From Macrosoma leucophasiata (lineage: Eukaryota; Arthropoda; Insecta; Lepidoptera; Hedylidae), in NCBI GenBank assembly GCA_036365455.1, contig JAWQUS010000025.1, forward strand, positions 20,062,001-20,126,000: a DNA stretch of 64,000 nt, written 5' to 3'. Position 1 is the stretch's first letter. Every line of letters begins with the position of its first letter. The notes below the pieces were generated by a model, which did not search any database, was not told the origin of the DNA, and saw nothing but the letters and a program-made list of their open reading frames with translations. This document shows positions 21,801 through 36,191 of this stretch, piece after piece. Both the position numbers and the translations under genes were made by a program.

Positions 21801-24800
21801 TTCGTAATTTTCTTCGTTTATAACTTTGCTTGATCTAGTGATCTAGCTGTGGCAATAGCTAAACTATCCCTACAGAATTCAGCATTTATGCCAGATATAA
21901 TGACGTAGTATATTCCCACCCAATGGCATCATGGTAGTACTGCCTATGAACTGCACGTTTACGAGTAGATCTATCTGGAATATTGTAGCATAGCATGAAC
22001 ATTACTGTTTAGCAGAAGATAGAGTAGATCCGCTGCCAAAAGGTTGCTCATTATTAGTACGTGTTTCACAGGTACCTACCCCAAAAAATCTGCCACAATT
22101 GAAACAGTAACATTTGCTTGCCATCCTTTTCCTACTTCGGCGTACCACAGATTGTATTCGCGGTTATGCTTACAATAAAGGCACTTTCCAACAGTTCTTA
22201 AAATTTCGTTCGTTATTGGACCATTTCAATTCTTTTCCCTAATCTTGAAAAAATTAAAGAAACGATAATTATTCGTCACTTTCTTCCTTTAATGTTTTGT
22301 TGTTTTTATTGTCATTCCAGCTAATCATGTTAATAATTTGAATAGATTCAAATAAATAAAAGAATTAGGACTTGCAACGAGCTAAGTTGACTTAATTATT
22401 TTTTTTTTTTCATACTTGTATGAGAACGAAGGAGTTTAGAGTTAATTTTTGAGTTTGAGTTACGATAATATTGTTATTCCAGCTAATTATTTAAATTATT
22501 TGAATAGATTCAAATAAAAAATATTTAGGACTTGCAACGGACTAAGTTGAATTAATTACATATTTTTTTCATACTTGTATCAGAACGAAGGAGGTTAGAG
22601 TTATTTAACTATAATTTACCGCGTGAGTGGTAAAGCTTCAGCTACTGATGGTTGATTTATTGAAGACGACGGTATATTTGGTCTGTGACTGATTGAATTG
22701 AAAAAATGGTCATATCCCAATAAACCTTACTCGTCGACCTGGCGTTTGAACCCAAGCCCCAGCGTAGCAGAACTTGCCTGCTATCACTAGACTACCAAAG
22801 TTGCAGTAAAATAATTTTATTTTAATTGGTTAAAGAAAATAAATTTAAAGATAGATCCCTTTCTTATTACAGCGTTTAGAAATTATATGCAAGAAATTGT
22901 ATTCTGAAACATGAATTTTATTCTTTTTCAGCTTCGTACATCAAGGTTTGTCAGCGAAATGACCCCAATGTGGACAAATGCATCATGAACTCAGTGGAGG
23001 AGCTCCGCCCGAAAATGATAAAGGTATGTTTATTGTTATTGTGTGATTGAGTTGGGTGGTACACCGGAGTGTGACAACCGCTTGATGGTGTTAAAGGATT
23101 GTGAGTTCGATCCCTGCATCGGGATAAGTATTTGTATAAGTATGTGTGTGTAAGCGTATTTTATTTATTTATATTGAACAAAAGTTCTATACTTACATTA
23201 ATAATAAATCATTTAATAAAATTTACACAAACTAAATAAACTAATAAATATTTGAAGTTTTAAAATGCTTAAACAATAATAGGAAGATATTTGCCAAGAT
23301 TCAAGAACAACTTGGCATAGGTATGTTTATCTCCCTATTATTTTTCATTACATTCAGCGCACCATTTATCAGTATTAAAGTGCTAATAAATACAAATTAT
23401 ACTAAAATTTTGTTAAACTTATCCGTAACTAATTGAAGTTCTTTAAATGTTTTTTATGATTTAAACAAAGGAAAAAATATTTATAACAAAAATATTAAAC
23501 CTAATAATAAATAGACATATTTTTATAGACTAACAAAGATATTTTTGTAATGTCTTTTTGGTACTTACAATATTTTATTACGATCTTAAAAACGAATACC
23601 GAATAAGTTAATAAATATCACAAACATAGACGCTAGTTAGATAGGCATTGTTTCTATTCCATCTAGGTATATTGGTTCCATAGAATGCGATTGTAATTAT
23701 TATTATTTAGGACTAAGAGGGTGATTTCAAGTTTGAAAAATTGCATTTCTGTGTATATTATACATGTGAATCGTATCAGTTGAACAAACACTGTGTACGA
23801 ACATTTTTCAAAATTTACCTTTTTCTTAATTAATCAATCGTGACTTAATTAGTAGCGGAATTAGCAGCAGCAGCGGCAGCCGCTGCGGCGTCTGCAGCTG
23901 ATGTACCATCAGGCGCCGTTTCAGAATTTGCGGCAGCGGCACCCACAGCGCTTGCGTTACTAATGTTTGGTTGTGCTGGACCACTGGTATCATCCACTGG
24001 TGCAGCGGCAACCGTAGCTGGTGCAGCTGGTGCAGCTGGTGCAGCTACAGGTGCGGCATCACCGGCCGGCACAGCGGCAGACGGATCTTGATCTGTAGAT
24101 TGGTCTATTGCAGCGTCATCTGCAGCGTCCGGATCATTTCCAGCAACGGCTGGGTTCGCTGGTAGTGTTGCGAGATTTGGAGGATCAGCTGGGTCAGCTG
24201 GGTCAGCTGGGTCAGCCGGGTCAGCTGGATCAGCTGGATCAGCCGGGTCAGCTGGATCAGCTGGATCAGCCGGGTCAGCAGGATCAGCCGGGTCTGTCGG
24301 ATCAACTGGATCAGCTGGGTCAGCCGGATTAGCTGCGTCGGTCGGATAAGTTGCTGGCGGCGGGCTTGCTGGTGGAGGACTTGCTGGTGGAGGACCTACT
24401 GCCGGAGGGCTTACTGGTGGATAGCTTGCTGGTGGAGGGCTTGCTGGCGGAGGATTTGCTGCCGGAGGGCTTGCTGGCGGTTGACTCGCTGGGGGTGAGC
24501 CCGTTGACGGGGTATTTGCTGGAGAAGGGTTCGCTGGTGGAGACACAGCTGGCGGGTTCGATGAAGTTGGAGGAGACTGTGCTATTGGAGTCTGATCATT
24601 ATTAGAATTGCCTACGGCGGCCGCTCCCGTGTCTGTATTCGATTGAACGTATACGTCTTCAGTATTACCATTGTTATCATCACTGTTTTCATCAAAAGCA
24701 GCAATAGTTTCGATGTCAGCTGTAGCAGCCGCTGCGGAACTGGCGGTATTACCCTGGCCATTGTTTGTTGAAGCAGCACTGCCTGTACTTGCCGCCGATG

Positions 24801-27800
24801 ACGAACCCTCGACCACGATCATAGTGCCTCCTTTATTTGGCGCATTGTTCGTGTCATCTGAACTTGAACTTTTTCTACCATTTATTTCAATGATGATGTT
24901 TGTTTTTGTGGGAGGTCGTTGACTCGGAACGGTAGGTTGGACATTCGCATTGCATCGATTACATCCGTTTTTACTGCAAGTGTAACAAGTTGAAGGTTTT
25001 CCTGATTGAGTAGATGGAAAGGGAACAAATTGTACGGGGTCAATTTGTGAAGGATATTTGAAACTGAGGTCGGTCTTTTGAGGTACTTTTATTTGAATGA
25101 CGGTGCTCTTTCGATTGCAAACTGCTGCTTCGGTAACATGATTCTGAAAAAGGGCATAATTAATTCAAACATGAAAAAACGTGTAAATATATCTAACGTG
25201 TGTATATATATCTATATCGAAGTTCGTCAGGACGGGTAGTAATTAATAGCACTGATCAAAAAGGATCTGATATATGCATTTATTTTGGTAATAAAGAATA
25301 GGTGGTTGAGTAGGAAATTACACGGACAAAATAATGTTTTTGCTTGTTAAACTACCTATAGAAGTTTGAGTGAATATATGGACAGCCAGCTACTAACAGC
25401 TCCAATGATACTCGAAACTCCATAGTACTTAGGTACCTGTGTTACTCATAATTAACCCCGGAATTTCAATAGCACTTGGGGTATCTAACTGACTTTTTCC
25501 ACAATCAACCCCTCATCAACATCATGACAGCTGAAAGACACTCCACTGCTGGACCCAACAAAGCCTCTCCATAAAGGGGATATGCCATAATCGCCACACT
25601 TGTCATGAAAATTGGCGGTCGCAGAGGTGATAGCTTTATCGCAGGATGCTGCTGCCCATATTGCGTTATTGCTCTTACTACCGCCCTATTGGAATAGTTT
25701 AACCGCCATGGTTCGGTTGACTTCTGCACTAGAAGAATGATTCTCTTCTAGTAGAAGTAAATTAGGGGGTGGTCATGTCCCAACGCCAAAATTAAAATCA
25801 ATCCCTAAATAAGTGGAAAAAAGGAGGTGAAATATTGTTGTAAAACTAAACTTAATCCATTTGAATAAATTTCACACAACTTAAGCTTAAACATAAGGTA
25901 CTTTTTGTAATATCAACCCCTATAAGGCTGAAATAGGGGAAATTAAACTTTATATATTTTGATGAATTCCACGTGAAATAATGAAGTCGTGTACAATAGC
26001 TATTAACTTATGAATGGAATTACAAACTGTTAAGTCTATTTACGTGATACAAAACTGTTTTAGCATTGACTTAAAAAGTTTGGAAACCGCAAAATTTTTA
26101 AGGAGTGAACACGAAGATTTAGTTAGTAAGTACTTTTTACGTGAAAAAACAAGTTACATTAACGAATTTTACAAAAAATTAAAATTCTCTGTTTAAGATT
26201 AGAAGTTAATTCGAGATTATTCGAAAACTAAATATTTTCTTACCTTCAAAGCGAACACAGCCACCACACAAACAACCAGTTGATACAACCCCATGATTGC
26301 TTGTTGACATCTCATCAACACTCCCCCCTTTTATACAATCATATACATTGATAGAATTACTTTGTTGTTTGTCATTAACAACCACATTCATTGTTGAATC
26401 CCTTATCAGAAGAGCTTTGAGCACGTAGCTCGTTATTTATTTTGTAGAGTCGCCGATAGTGACGACAGGTGGACGTTAATACTTTGTTTATTTTTTTTAA
26501 GTGATATTGATAAGATCTATGGTTTTTTTATGTGCATGTGGTAGTAAATAATCTTGTACGCCATACTCATACCGTTAATTAAAAACGTGTAAGCGAAAAA
26601 AAAAACAGGCTCGCCACCTGTTACATGGGCCAAAATGTAACCGGCGAATCGTGGGTGTTTGCATGTATGCTTGAATGCATTAATTTACCCCTGCCTACCC
26701 CTTCGGGGATTACAGGCGTGAAGTTACGTTTTTACGAAAAAAAAATATCTTGTGATTCATATTGATGATAAGTGAATACTTACTTGAGTGTAGATCAGAG
26801 GTTTTTCTTGTAGACCCCTTTCAATTTTTTTCTGGTATCGGTGGACTGTCGTTGCTACATTTATATCACATTCTCATATTTACAATTTTTATTCCTCCTC
26901 GACCTCGATTGAGTCTCCCATGGACCCCAGGGGGTCCACCTAGACCACTTTGGGAATCACTGGTGTAGATCTATATAGACTAGATGTCTAATTTTATTGT
27001 TTTGAATGGTATTATATGTAGGCTTCACGTGTCGAGACCGCACTAGTCTACTTCACCAGGCTATCGGCGAGAGCAAAGGGTTCTAAGCCTAAATAAATTT
27101 AGTGCAACTGCCTAAGGAAGACCCCTGAGGGTGTGATCGATTTAGGACGGTGCGAGAGACACAAAACATATGGGCGATTAGGGGCGCTGATGTCTAAATT
27201 TAGATGCGTTACAATTTATGAGATCTAAGATCTAATGCAGAAATTACGGGACCATACATTTAGGTTGGGAACCCAACTCCGTTCTTCCGGGCAGCGTTCG
27301 CGAAGCCAAGATACATCTTATCGTCCGACTTACCGCAGTGTCTCAAGAGAAAGGTTTTTGACCAATGTGTGTTGCCAGTGATGACATATGGGACAGAATC
27401 GTGGTCACTCACTATGGGCCTCATAAGAAGGCTCAAGGTGACTCAGAGAGCAATGGAGAGAGCTATGCTTGGAGTTTTTCTGCGAGATCGAATCAGAAAT
27501 GAGGAGATCCGCATTAGAACCAAAGTTACCGACATAGCTCACCGAATAGCGGGACTCAAGTGGTAGTAGGCAGGGCACATAGCTCGAAGGACTAACGGCC
27601 GTTGGGGCAGAGCAGTTCTCGAGTGGCGACCGCGTGCCGGAAGACGAAGCGTAGGCAGGCTCCCCACAAGATGGACCGACGACCAGGTGAAGGTCGCGGG
27701 CAATCGCTGGATGAGGGCGGCCCAGGACCGTTCGTTGTAAAATTCTTTGGGGGAAGCCTTTGTTCAGCAGTAAACCTCTTTTGGCTGCAATGATGATGAT

Positions 27801-30800
27801 GATGATGATGACGTTTAGGTTCACGAGCTTAAACTAAGAAGTTTAAAGTATATGTATAGAAGAGGAGTAAGTACGTATGTGACACTGAAACTCTACCTCA
27901 ATGAGTTTCAGTAGCAGCTAATAGCATCAATAATAATTTCAATACCTAATAGTTTGAAATAGGAATATAAATATTTGTTTTATATTATTTCGCATTAACA
28001 CATGCTTGTGAAATATATTTTATTTAAAGAAAAATGGAAGGAAAAAATTGACTTCTGACGAGACTCGAACTCGCGGCCTACTCAATAAATATATATATTA
28101 TATTCAATAAACTGCAAAGTCTATTATATTGGTTGCCTAACTAGCATAGTTGGCAATAGATGGCGCTGCTGCTACCATAAAGCAATACAATAAATGTGAA
28201 GGAAAGATTTGACAAATCGGGCACGACTTCAGTAGCTCAATTGGCAGAGCGGCTGGACTAGATTCCCAGTAGGCCGTCTGAAGTCAAATTTTTCTTTCCA
28301 TTTTTCTTTAAATAAAAAATATAAATATTGCTTAATTCAAAACAATATCAATATTTAATAATATGGTTCATTACCGAAGGTAGTAATAATTAAACCATAG
28401 TTTGCGTGACATGAACGTTATTATGCAGCGTTGCACAATCTAACACGTATTACTTCATGCAAATTGACATAATAGGATATCCTCCCGATTATACGAACCG
28501 CTCATGTGTGGCTCGATTTGTTTACTTTTAGGGCCATTGGAATATAATTTAAGTCGGTTAACGTATCAGCTGTATTTTCTGAAGTGGTCACCGTCTCTTA
28601 TAAACGTTGACAACGCGTTACCATTACTGGTGGTAGAGGTCCAGTGACGGAGCTCGCGGGCGTAGGCACCACCGCATTACCTAATATACTTGCCGCTAAA
28701 TGGTAGTGTTCAGCACTATCGTGTTCCGGTTAAGTCGTAATGTACGGCCCTGTAATTTCCGGCACAGAGGCATAACACCTTAGGCCTCAGGAGTGGTAAC
28801 GCTGTAATCTGCATTTTGACCTTGGTCTTTGTGTGGGAGTCTATAGGCTGCAGTCATCACTTAACATCAATGTGAACTTCATGTTTGTTTGCCAATTCCA
28901 TTACATAAAAAAAACCTGGAGGCCTCATTGTCGACAGTTTTGAAGAGCCCCATATTGTAGCGCTGAGGGAATACCTCAGAAGGAAGTTCGTTCCACAATT
29001 TACGCGCTCTGGGCTGAAACGAGAAATCTGTATTGAAATCTCGAATGTCACATCCATAATATCCCTAGCATCTCCCTCATGGGGTGATATCACCTTTTCA
29101 GTGCATATTTGTTTTTGCTGTGTTGCCGCTTTCATAATAAACTGAAATGAAAAATAGTTGTTTATGTGTCACTCGAAAAAATGGGTTTGTTTTTTAAAGT
29201 CTGCTTTAAAACAATGACAACCCCAGACAATGTCATACTATAACCCCAATATGGGCTTTTAAAACATTCAAGTCGAAATCAATGCAAGCCGACTCAAGTC
29301 ACGTGTAGCTACACTTGCAACTGCACGTGATTTTGTAAGTAACAGTAAGTAGCTTAAAGTTGAACGCACACTTATCCGTGACAGATAGGAGTATTTTTTT
29401 AAATTGTACGTACAACATAGGCGGCTCGTCTCGACACGATCCTAATTTATTCTTTAAATATCTAGACGAGTGTAAAAGTCACTTGGCTTAAGTGAATTTA
29501 GACCAGTGACCCCAAAGTGGTCTATATCGACCCCTGGGGGTCTATGACAAAGAGAAGGGGGTCGGCGTTAGCGAAAAAAAAATTGGGGGTCAATGATAAT
29601 GCATCTCAACACATACACTGATAGTACCAATTTACTTACCTACATCATACCAGTGATTCCCAAAGTGGTCGATGGGGGTCTACGTAGGCGTGAATAAAAT
29701 TTGGAAATATGATATAAATGTAGCAAGGACGGGGGTCCACGGAAACCAGAAAAAAATTGAAAGGAGTCTACAAGAAAAAATAGTTTGCGAACCTCTGATT
29801 TAGACCTTTGAGTCGTTTTAACGGGAAGCCCTGTAGGTCCGATCCTCAGCTTAGGACGTAGGACGTAGTGGGGGAGGAACGCGTTGAACGAATCGAATAG
29901 AGTTCCACTAAATAGCTATCCACGATAGCTATCCACTAAAATATAAAAGTGCAAATCTGCATTCAATTAGGTCGGACTTTTTACACTAAGAGCCCATGCC
30001 ATGAAAGTAGTAAACAAGTATACAATTCACATTGATGATAATTGAGTAGTGTTACCTACAAGTTTAAATAAAAATAAATGAAATTCGAATATCGCGAAGC
30101 CAATGCGGGTACAATACCATCACCACAATAGCGTTGAATACTTCCATTTAGCGATAAGTAGATTAAATAATGCGGTGGTGTCTACGCCTGCGATCTTCGT
30201 AAATGGAGCTCTAGCCACCAATGAATTTTATGACGTCATTCAAATTTGGTAAATATGTCTGGGATTCTTTAGGATCGAATGATTCCGTGCAAACAGGTAC
30301 CTATGCGTTTGCTGCACTTACCAGCAATGTAAACGGTATTGTTGTTCACCAGCAGTCCGTTAAAAAAGTGTGCGTTTACCTTAATCCAAGTCATAGCTCT
30401 GAGAGTAAACTGGTTGAAATATTGAGACATAGGTATTCCAATTAAATTATAAACGCTTATATAAAAGCGCGCGAATAAATTGCGACTAAATATTTCTTCA
30501 CATTTAGATCGCACTTCGATGGGTTTTTGGGGTCGATAACAACACTTTCAAGGTGGGCATTCATATTTAGGGTTCCGTAGTAAACAAGGAACCCTTATAG
30601 TTTCGCCATGTCCGTCTGTCTGTCTGTCCATCCGCGGTTTAGCGCAAAAACGATTGATACTAGAGACATGAAATTTGGCACAAGTACACACCTTAATCAC
30701 GCTGACAAAGTGGTGGAATAAAAACATGAGATTTTTTTATTTATTTAGGGTACCTCCCCATGTAACGCGCGGATTATTATTTCTTTTCGTTTTCTATATA

Positions 30801-33800
30801 GTGTGTGATATCGTTGGATAGGTCTTTCAAAAATGTTAGGGATATACTAATATCATTTTTTGATATAGTTAACTGTTCGTGACTTATTAAGATTTAAACT
30901 GCCAATTTTCATTAGAGTCAAGTGTCCCCCCCTCTAGCAACTAAACGGTTATTGTTATAAATTCAAACGTTACGGAAATAGTAGCTACGTAAAACGAAAT
31001 TAAAAGGAAAACTATCACTCTTAAGTTGACTTTGCAAGTTTGCGAGTAATAGTCAACCAAATGTATTTTACTCGAAATTTTTGAACAACTCCATAGAAAA
31101 TATTTATTTATTTTTTCATTACGTTTATCAAACCTAAAAACTACGGACTACGTGTGGCCCGACATGCACTTGACCGGTTTTTTTGATATGTTAATTTATT
31201 TCGAACCTTTTGTCCACTGGATGGGCATTCATGTTTTGTTGAAAAGTGTGATATATACCTATTGAGATTTTTTTTATGACAAGGAGGAAATCGTACTTCA
31301 AGGCGATTCGTGTGGGAACGGATAGAACTTTGCAAAAGCTTACAATGGAAGTATTATAAAAGGTAAAGTTAAATATGAAGAAAAGTTGAAATTAAACTAT
31401 AACCCGTTGCAATATCTGTCATACCTTTATGGCAATGGGTAATGGACATTATATGAGGAGAATACGAAATAATCACGGCATTATCACATTTGACCTCCAA
31501 AATCCGGTATTAAGGGAGTATAATATTTTTGCTGTAATGTAATTTGGAAAGTATGTCATTGTCAGATCAGTTTCATAAGAACTGGTAAAGTGTGTCAAGA
31601 CGCTTCGAACAGAAAAGCAAACATTCAGATTCGCATTTAACTGTTTGTTAAACATATTTAATCCTGCCTTGTCAATTAAATTTACATAAGTGCTGTGAAT
31701 CATCTTAATCACTTACATATTTTTTTCTAGAAAAAAGACTTGTTTATGAGTTCTTTTTTAATGAAATGGAAGTGGCAAACAAGCATGCAGTTCATTGATG
31801 ATAAGTGATGACGGCAGCCTATAGACACCCACACAAAGACCAAGGTCAAAATGCAGATGCGTTACCACTCCTGAGGCCTAAGATGTAATGTCTCTGTGCC
31901 GGAAATTACAGGGTCGTACATTACCACCTGACCGGAACACGATAGTGCTGAACACTACCATTTAGCGGCAAGTAAATTAGGTAATGTGGTGGTGTCTACG
32001 CCCGCGAGCTCCGTCACTGGAGCTCTACCACCAGTGAGTATTGTTGTTGTTGTTGTTGTTGTTGTAATACGGTAGTGTCTATGTCTTCGAGCTCTAACTG
32101 AAGCTCTACCAACAGGAAATAAAAATAATGTTATTGAACATATATTTTGTACTTAATTCCAGGGTATACCGGAGCTGGACGTTCCTGGCATCGAGCCTTT
32201 GAGCCTGGGTCAGATCGCGCTGGCAAGAGGGCCACAGGGAGCTAAGCTGACTGCTGTGGTCAACGACGTCAAAGTTCGCGGACCTAGCAACTTTATTATT
32301 GAGGAACTCAAGTGAGTTTTTTTTACTCCGTTCAGAGAGAGAAAACATATTTTTTATGTTACGAACGTGGGAAACAAGCATGCAGTTTACATGGATGTAA
32401 AGTAATGACTGCAGCCTATCTATCAGACGTATACACAGATACAGAGATATTCTAAGATATAAAGAGATGTCTATCATCACCACGAAAACTAGAGTTTTCC
32501 ATTTAACTCCACCAAAACCCACCTAACGATCACCTTCTAAGGAGGTGTTACATCTCTGTGTATTGTTATTACGGGACCATACATTACCATCTAACTGGAA
32601 CACTATACCTAGTGCTGAAAATTATCTATTAATTCACTCTTTTTTCTGGGTGAAGCAAATGCTTGATTCACAAGATTGGTACACTCAAACTCAAAACTCA
32701 AACTCAAAAATTAATTCAATCACTTGGAAATAATAGAATTTGCTTGTGATAGGTCAAATTACAAATATAAAATTAAAGCGAATAACAACTGATACGTTGA
32801 TTAATATGTCAAAGTAAACAAAATAAAATAAATAATAGTCCAAAAATACTTAATGATAAAAATAGGTATCAACAGAATGTTCCATACTTTCTTTTACAAA
32901 CGGCAAGATAAGACTTAAACAAAAAAATATATAGACAATACTCTCCTGCCATTTTTTAAGCAAGATGAACATCTTGATTCTACTGTAACGATCATTAGTA
33001 ATCAGTAAGCACCAGCATGTTTTGTGAGGCAACAACGGCTTTGAACTCCCATGTAGACGAGCATGGCCTTAGAAATTACGTGCTGGGTTACAGAATTATA
33101 CCGTTAAACAAAATATAAGCCTGCCCAAATGGGCCTGATATAAATCTTGCAATTCATTCATAATTTATCGCAAAACTAGTTCTATTTCAATGAGTGCAGC
33201 TTGCGGATACCTAACAACACACTTTTTAGTCTTCTTAAAACTAAAGTTACAAAAATGTTTAATATCTAAGTACTAAATTTGTAGATAGATACAGGTGTTT
33301 CAAATGCAAATTAAGTAGGTATTGCATCCGCCGTGCATAGTTTCAGGACTAAAGGTGACACAGAGCAGCAGTAGTAGCCCTTCTCCTAGACTGTCCGAAT
33401 TGTATTATACCTACTACAATTCGGAGAATAAAGAACTAAGTTATTAGCTATTGTTGTTTTACGTAATATCTGAATAAACATTAAGATTCCTTAAAGCATA
33501 CCAATTGTCTATAAATAATGCAAACATTCAATTAATTCAATACATGAACAGCATAGCATTGTGACCAGGTTTATTTAGAGCTGATGACATGATTTTTATT
33601 AACCTTGATCTTGGTACATTTGTATTCATCGTAAACTAAGGGATTTAGTTTAGATGCGTGACGAGACCTATTAAATGCGTGTCATCATTATCATCATCAT
33701 TTCACCCAATAGACGTCCACTTCTGGTCAAAGGCCTTCCCCCAAAGAATGTCAGGATTGATCGCCATGTTAAGCCGCACTCGTTGGGAGGCTGTATTGAG

Positions 33801-36136
33801 GCCGTTGAACGGTGAACTCAATGTAAACGTAACTTCACGCCTGTAATTCCCGAAGGGGTAAGCAGAGGTAAATGCATGCATTCAAGCATAACACCCACGG
33901 TTCGCCGGTTACGTTTTGGTCCATGTAACAGGTGGTGAAACTGTTGCCATCTCCGGGCACATTACCAAAACTCCGAGATACAGGAAAACTTCGAGAAAAT
34001 AGAAAAATTCCTATAAAACCAGAGTTAAAGGATTGTAAACCGTTATCTCTGATAGACCCCGACCCGGGAATCGTACCCAGGACTCCCAGCGTAGTAGTAG
34101 TGTCCTGCTATCACTACACTACTGAGGCAGTTCAATGTAAAACTAGGTAAATACGTGGTATAGCGTTAAAGAAATTATTTAAAGGAGGCTTTTACATGAT
34201 AAATGTTATACAACAGTGTTAATAGGTTATTCAACATAAAACCTACCATCGCGCAATGTTGTGATTATAAAAACGTGCTTGTTTTGATTAGTCATGTACT
34301 ATTTCAAGCGGAATTTATAATAACAATGTACCATGTGAGCTTATCGCGTTTCTTAAGAAAAAGGTTGTTCTTGTGATAACAGTGATCATGCTTTATTACA
34401 CGAAGATATATAAAATATATCGTTAAAAAATACGCTTAGACTCACAGCCCCACACTAGATAAAACTGTGTCGTGGCACTCAGACATTACGACATATACAC
34501 AAACATTTGACCCGGTCCAGGATCGCACCCGCGACCCTTCGAATCAAGCGGTAGTCACACACCGCTAGACTAACCGGGTCGTTATATCCTCAACTAACCA
34601 CAAACTTAATCGGATTTTTAATTAATTAAGCCAAAGTACAGAAGCGCGCATGGCCCGGCGGCTGGTGTAGATCGTAGACAATCTACTCGGTTAAGCACTA
34701 CGGGCGCGGTCGATGGTAGTGTGATGGGTGACTAGTGGCAAATTAAATGCGCGTTTCCGTGCTTCGGAGGGCACGTTAAGCCGTCGGTCCCGGTTGCTAT
34801 CGATAGATAGCAGTCGTTAAACCTTGTCGGAGGTCTTATGGGCGGTTTGAAAACATCCGACAGCGGGTTGGCCACTAACCCCAACACCTAAACCAATCCG
34901 CATTGGAGCAGCGTGGTGGAGTAAGCTCCAGGCCTCCCCCCAAAAACGGGAGAGTCGTACCCAGCAGTGGTTGCCATTATTATTATTATTTTATTAAACC
35001 AAAGTAAAACCACAATATGAGGCAATGATTCACTGATCAGCAAGCGTATTTTGTATCTCTGTGACCGACACTATAAAAGTAACTTACGATTGCTGTTTTC
35101 TTAAAATTATTGTAATTAACACGTTACGTCAAAACAGAAAAGTGGCTATAGAAATTATGTCAACCGAGATACAGTACTAAACAATTAATAATGCACAACG
35201 AGCCTGTGAAAGAGACGATCGGCTCGTTTCGTCTTCGTAGAGCGTTATCTCTGTTGCACACTGCCTACTAAGCACTGACAGTCCGGTATTGGTCAAAACT
35301 TGATCAAAATGGTCGACAAACGTCAAATAGATACGGTGCGAAAGAGATAACGGTCTACAGACCCGAAATAAGCGACTGGGCGCAGGATTTCGATGCGCTG
35401 GGTTTCGATAGGCGGTCAGGGTGTCAGGGTGTTAGAAATACTATCCTGATATAGGAAAGAACTTCAAAAACTGATTCGCAGACTTAAAAAATGAAAATCC
35501 TTTGTCTTTTTACAAAAAAACAAGCCCTGTATCAGAATGGGGAACGTTTCCCAGAGATTTGAAATGTATTTACGTCGATTATTTTAGATTAAATAAAAAT
35601 CATGGCAACGCATAACTGTTATCTCACTACGCATATCCGTTGCCAAGATTTTACAGTATTAGTTGTATCTCATGATACTTGATAAGGTGTTTGTTTTTAT
35701 TTTCCAGGTCTGATTTGGACAAGAACCGTTTTGACTTCAAACTGTTGTTGCCAAGGCTTGATTTCAACGGAAAGTACAAGATGGACATTCAAGTGCTACT
35801 ACTCCGATTGCAAGGCAGAGGAAATATCACTGGACATTTTAGTATGTATCTTGATATGTTCTGAATCCAAATATTACTATAATTACTAATTTGTGGAAAC
35901 TAACTTCTGTTACATAGGAGGCACCTAGGTGACTGAAAATCTATGGAGTGCCTGTTGTAATTCAGTTTAAAAAAAAACCGGTTACATGGGCCAAAAAGTA
36001 ACCGGCGAATTGTGGGTGTTTGCATGTACGTATGCTTGAATGCATGCATTTACCTATGCCTACCCCTTCGGGGATTACAGGCGTTAAGTAACTTTTTTTT
36101 TTAAAAGAAGTTCCGGACGCCTTCAATTCGTGTTCA

Positions 36137-36191
<55 letters not shown>

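Noticed and set aside
24108..24605. Open frames on the plus strand antisense to the ADP/PPAS repeats (Gln-Leu-Gly and Leu-Val-Glu repeats)
   Set aside because: They are shadows of the 9-bp and Pro-rich coding repeats of the minus-strand gene; no signal peptide, splice context or start support.
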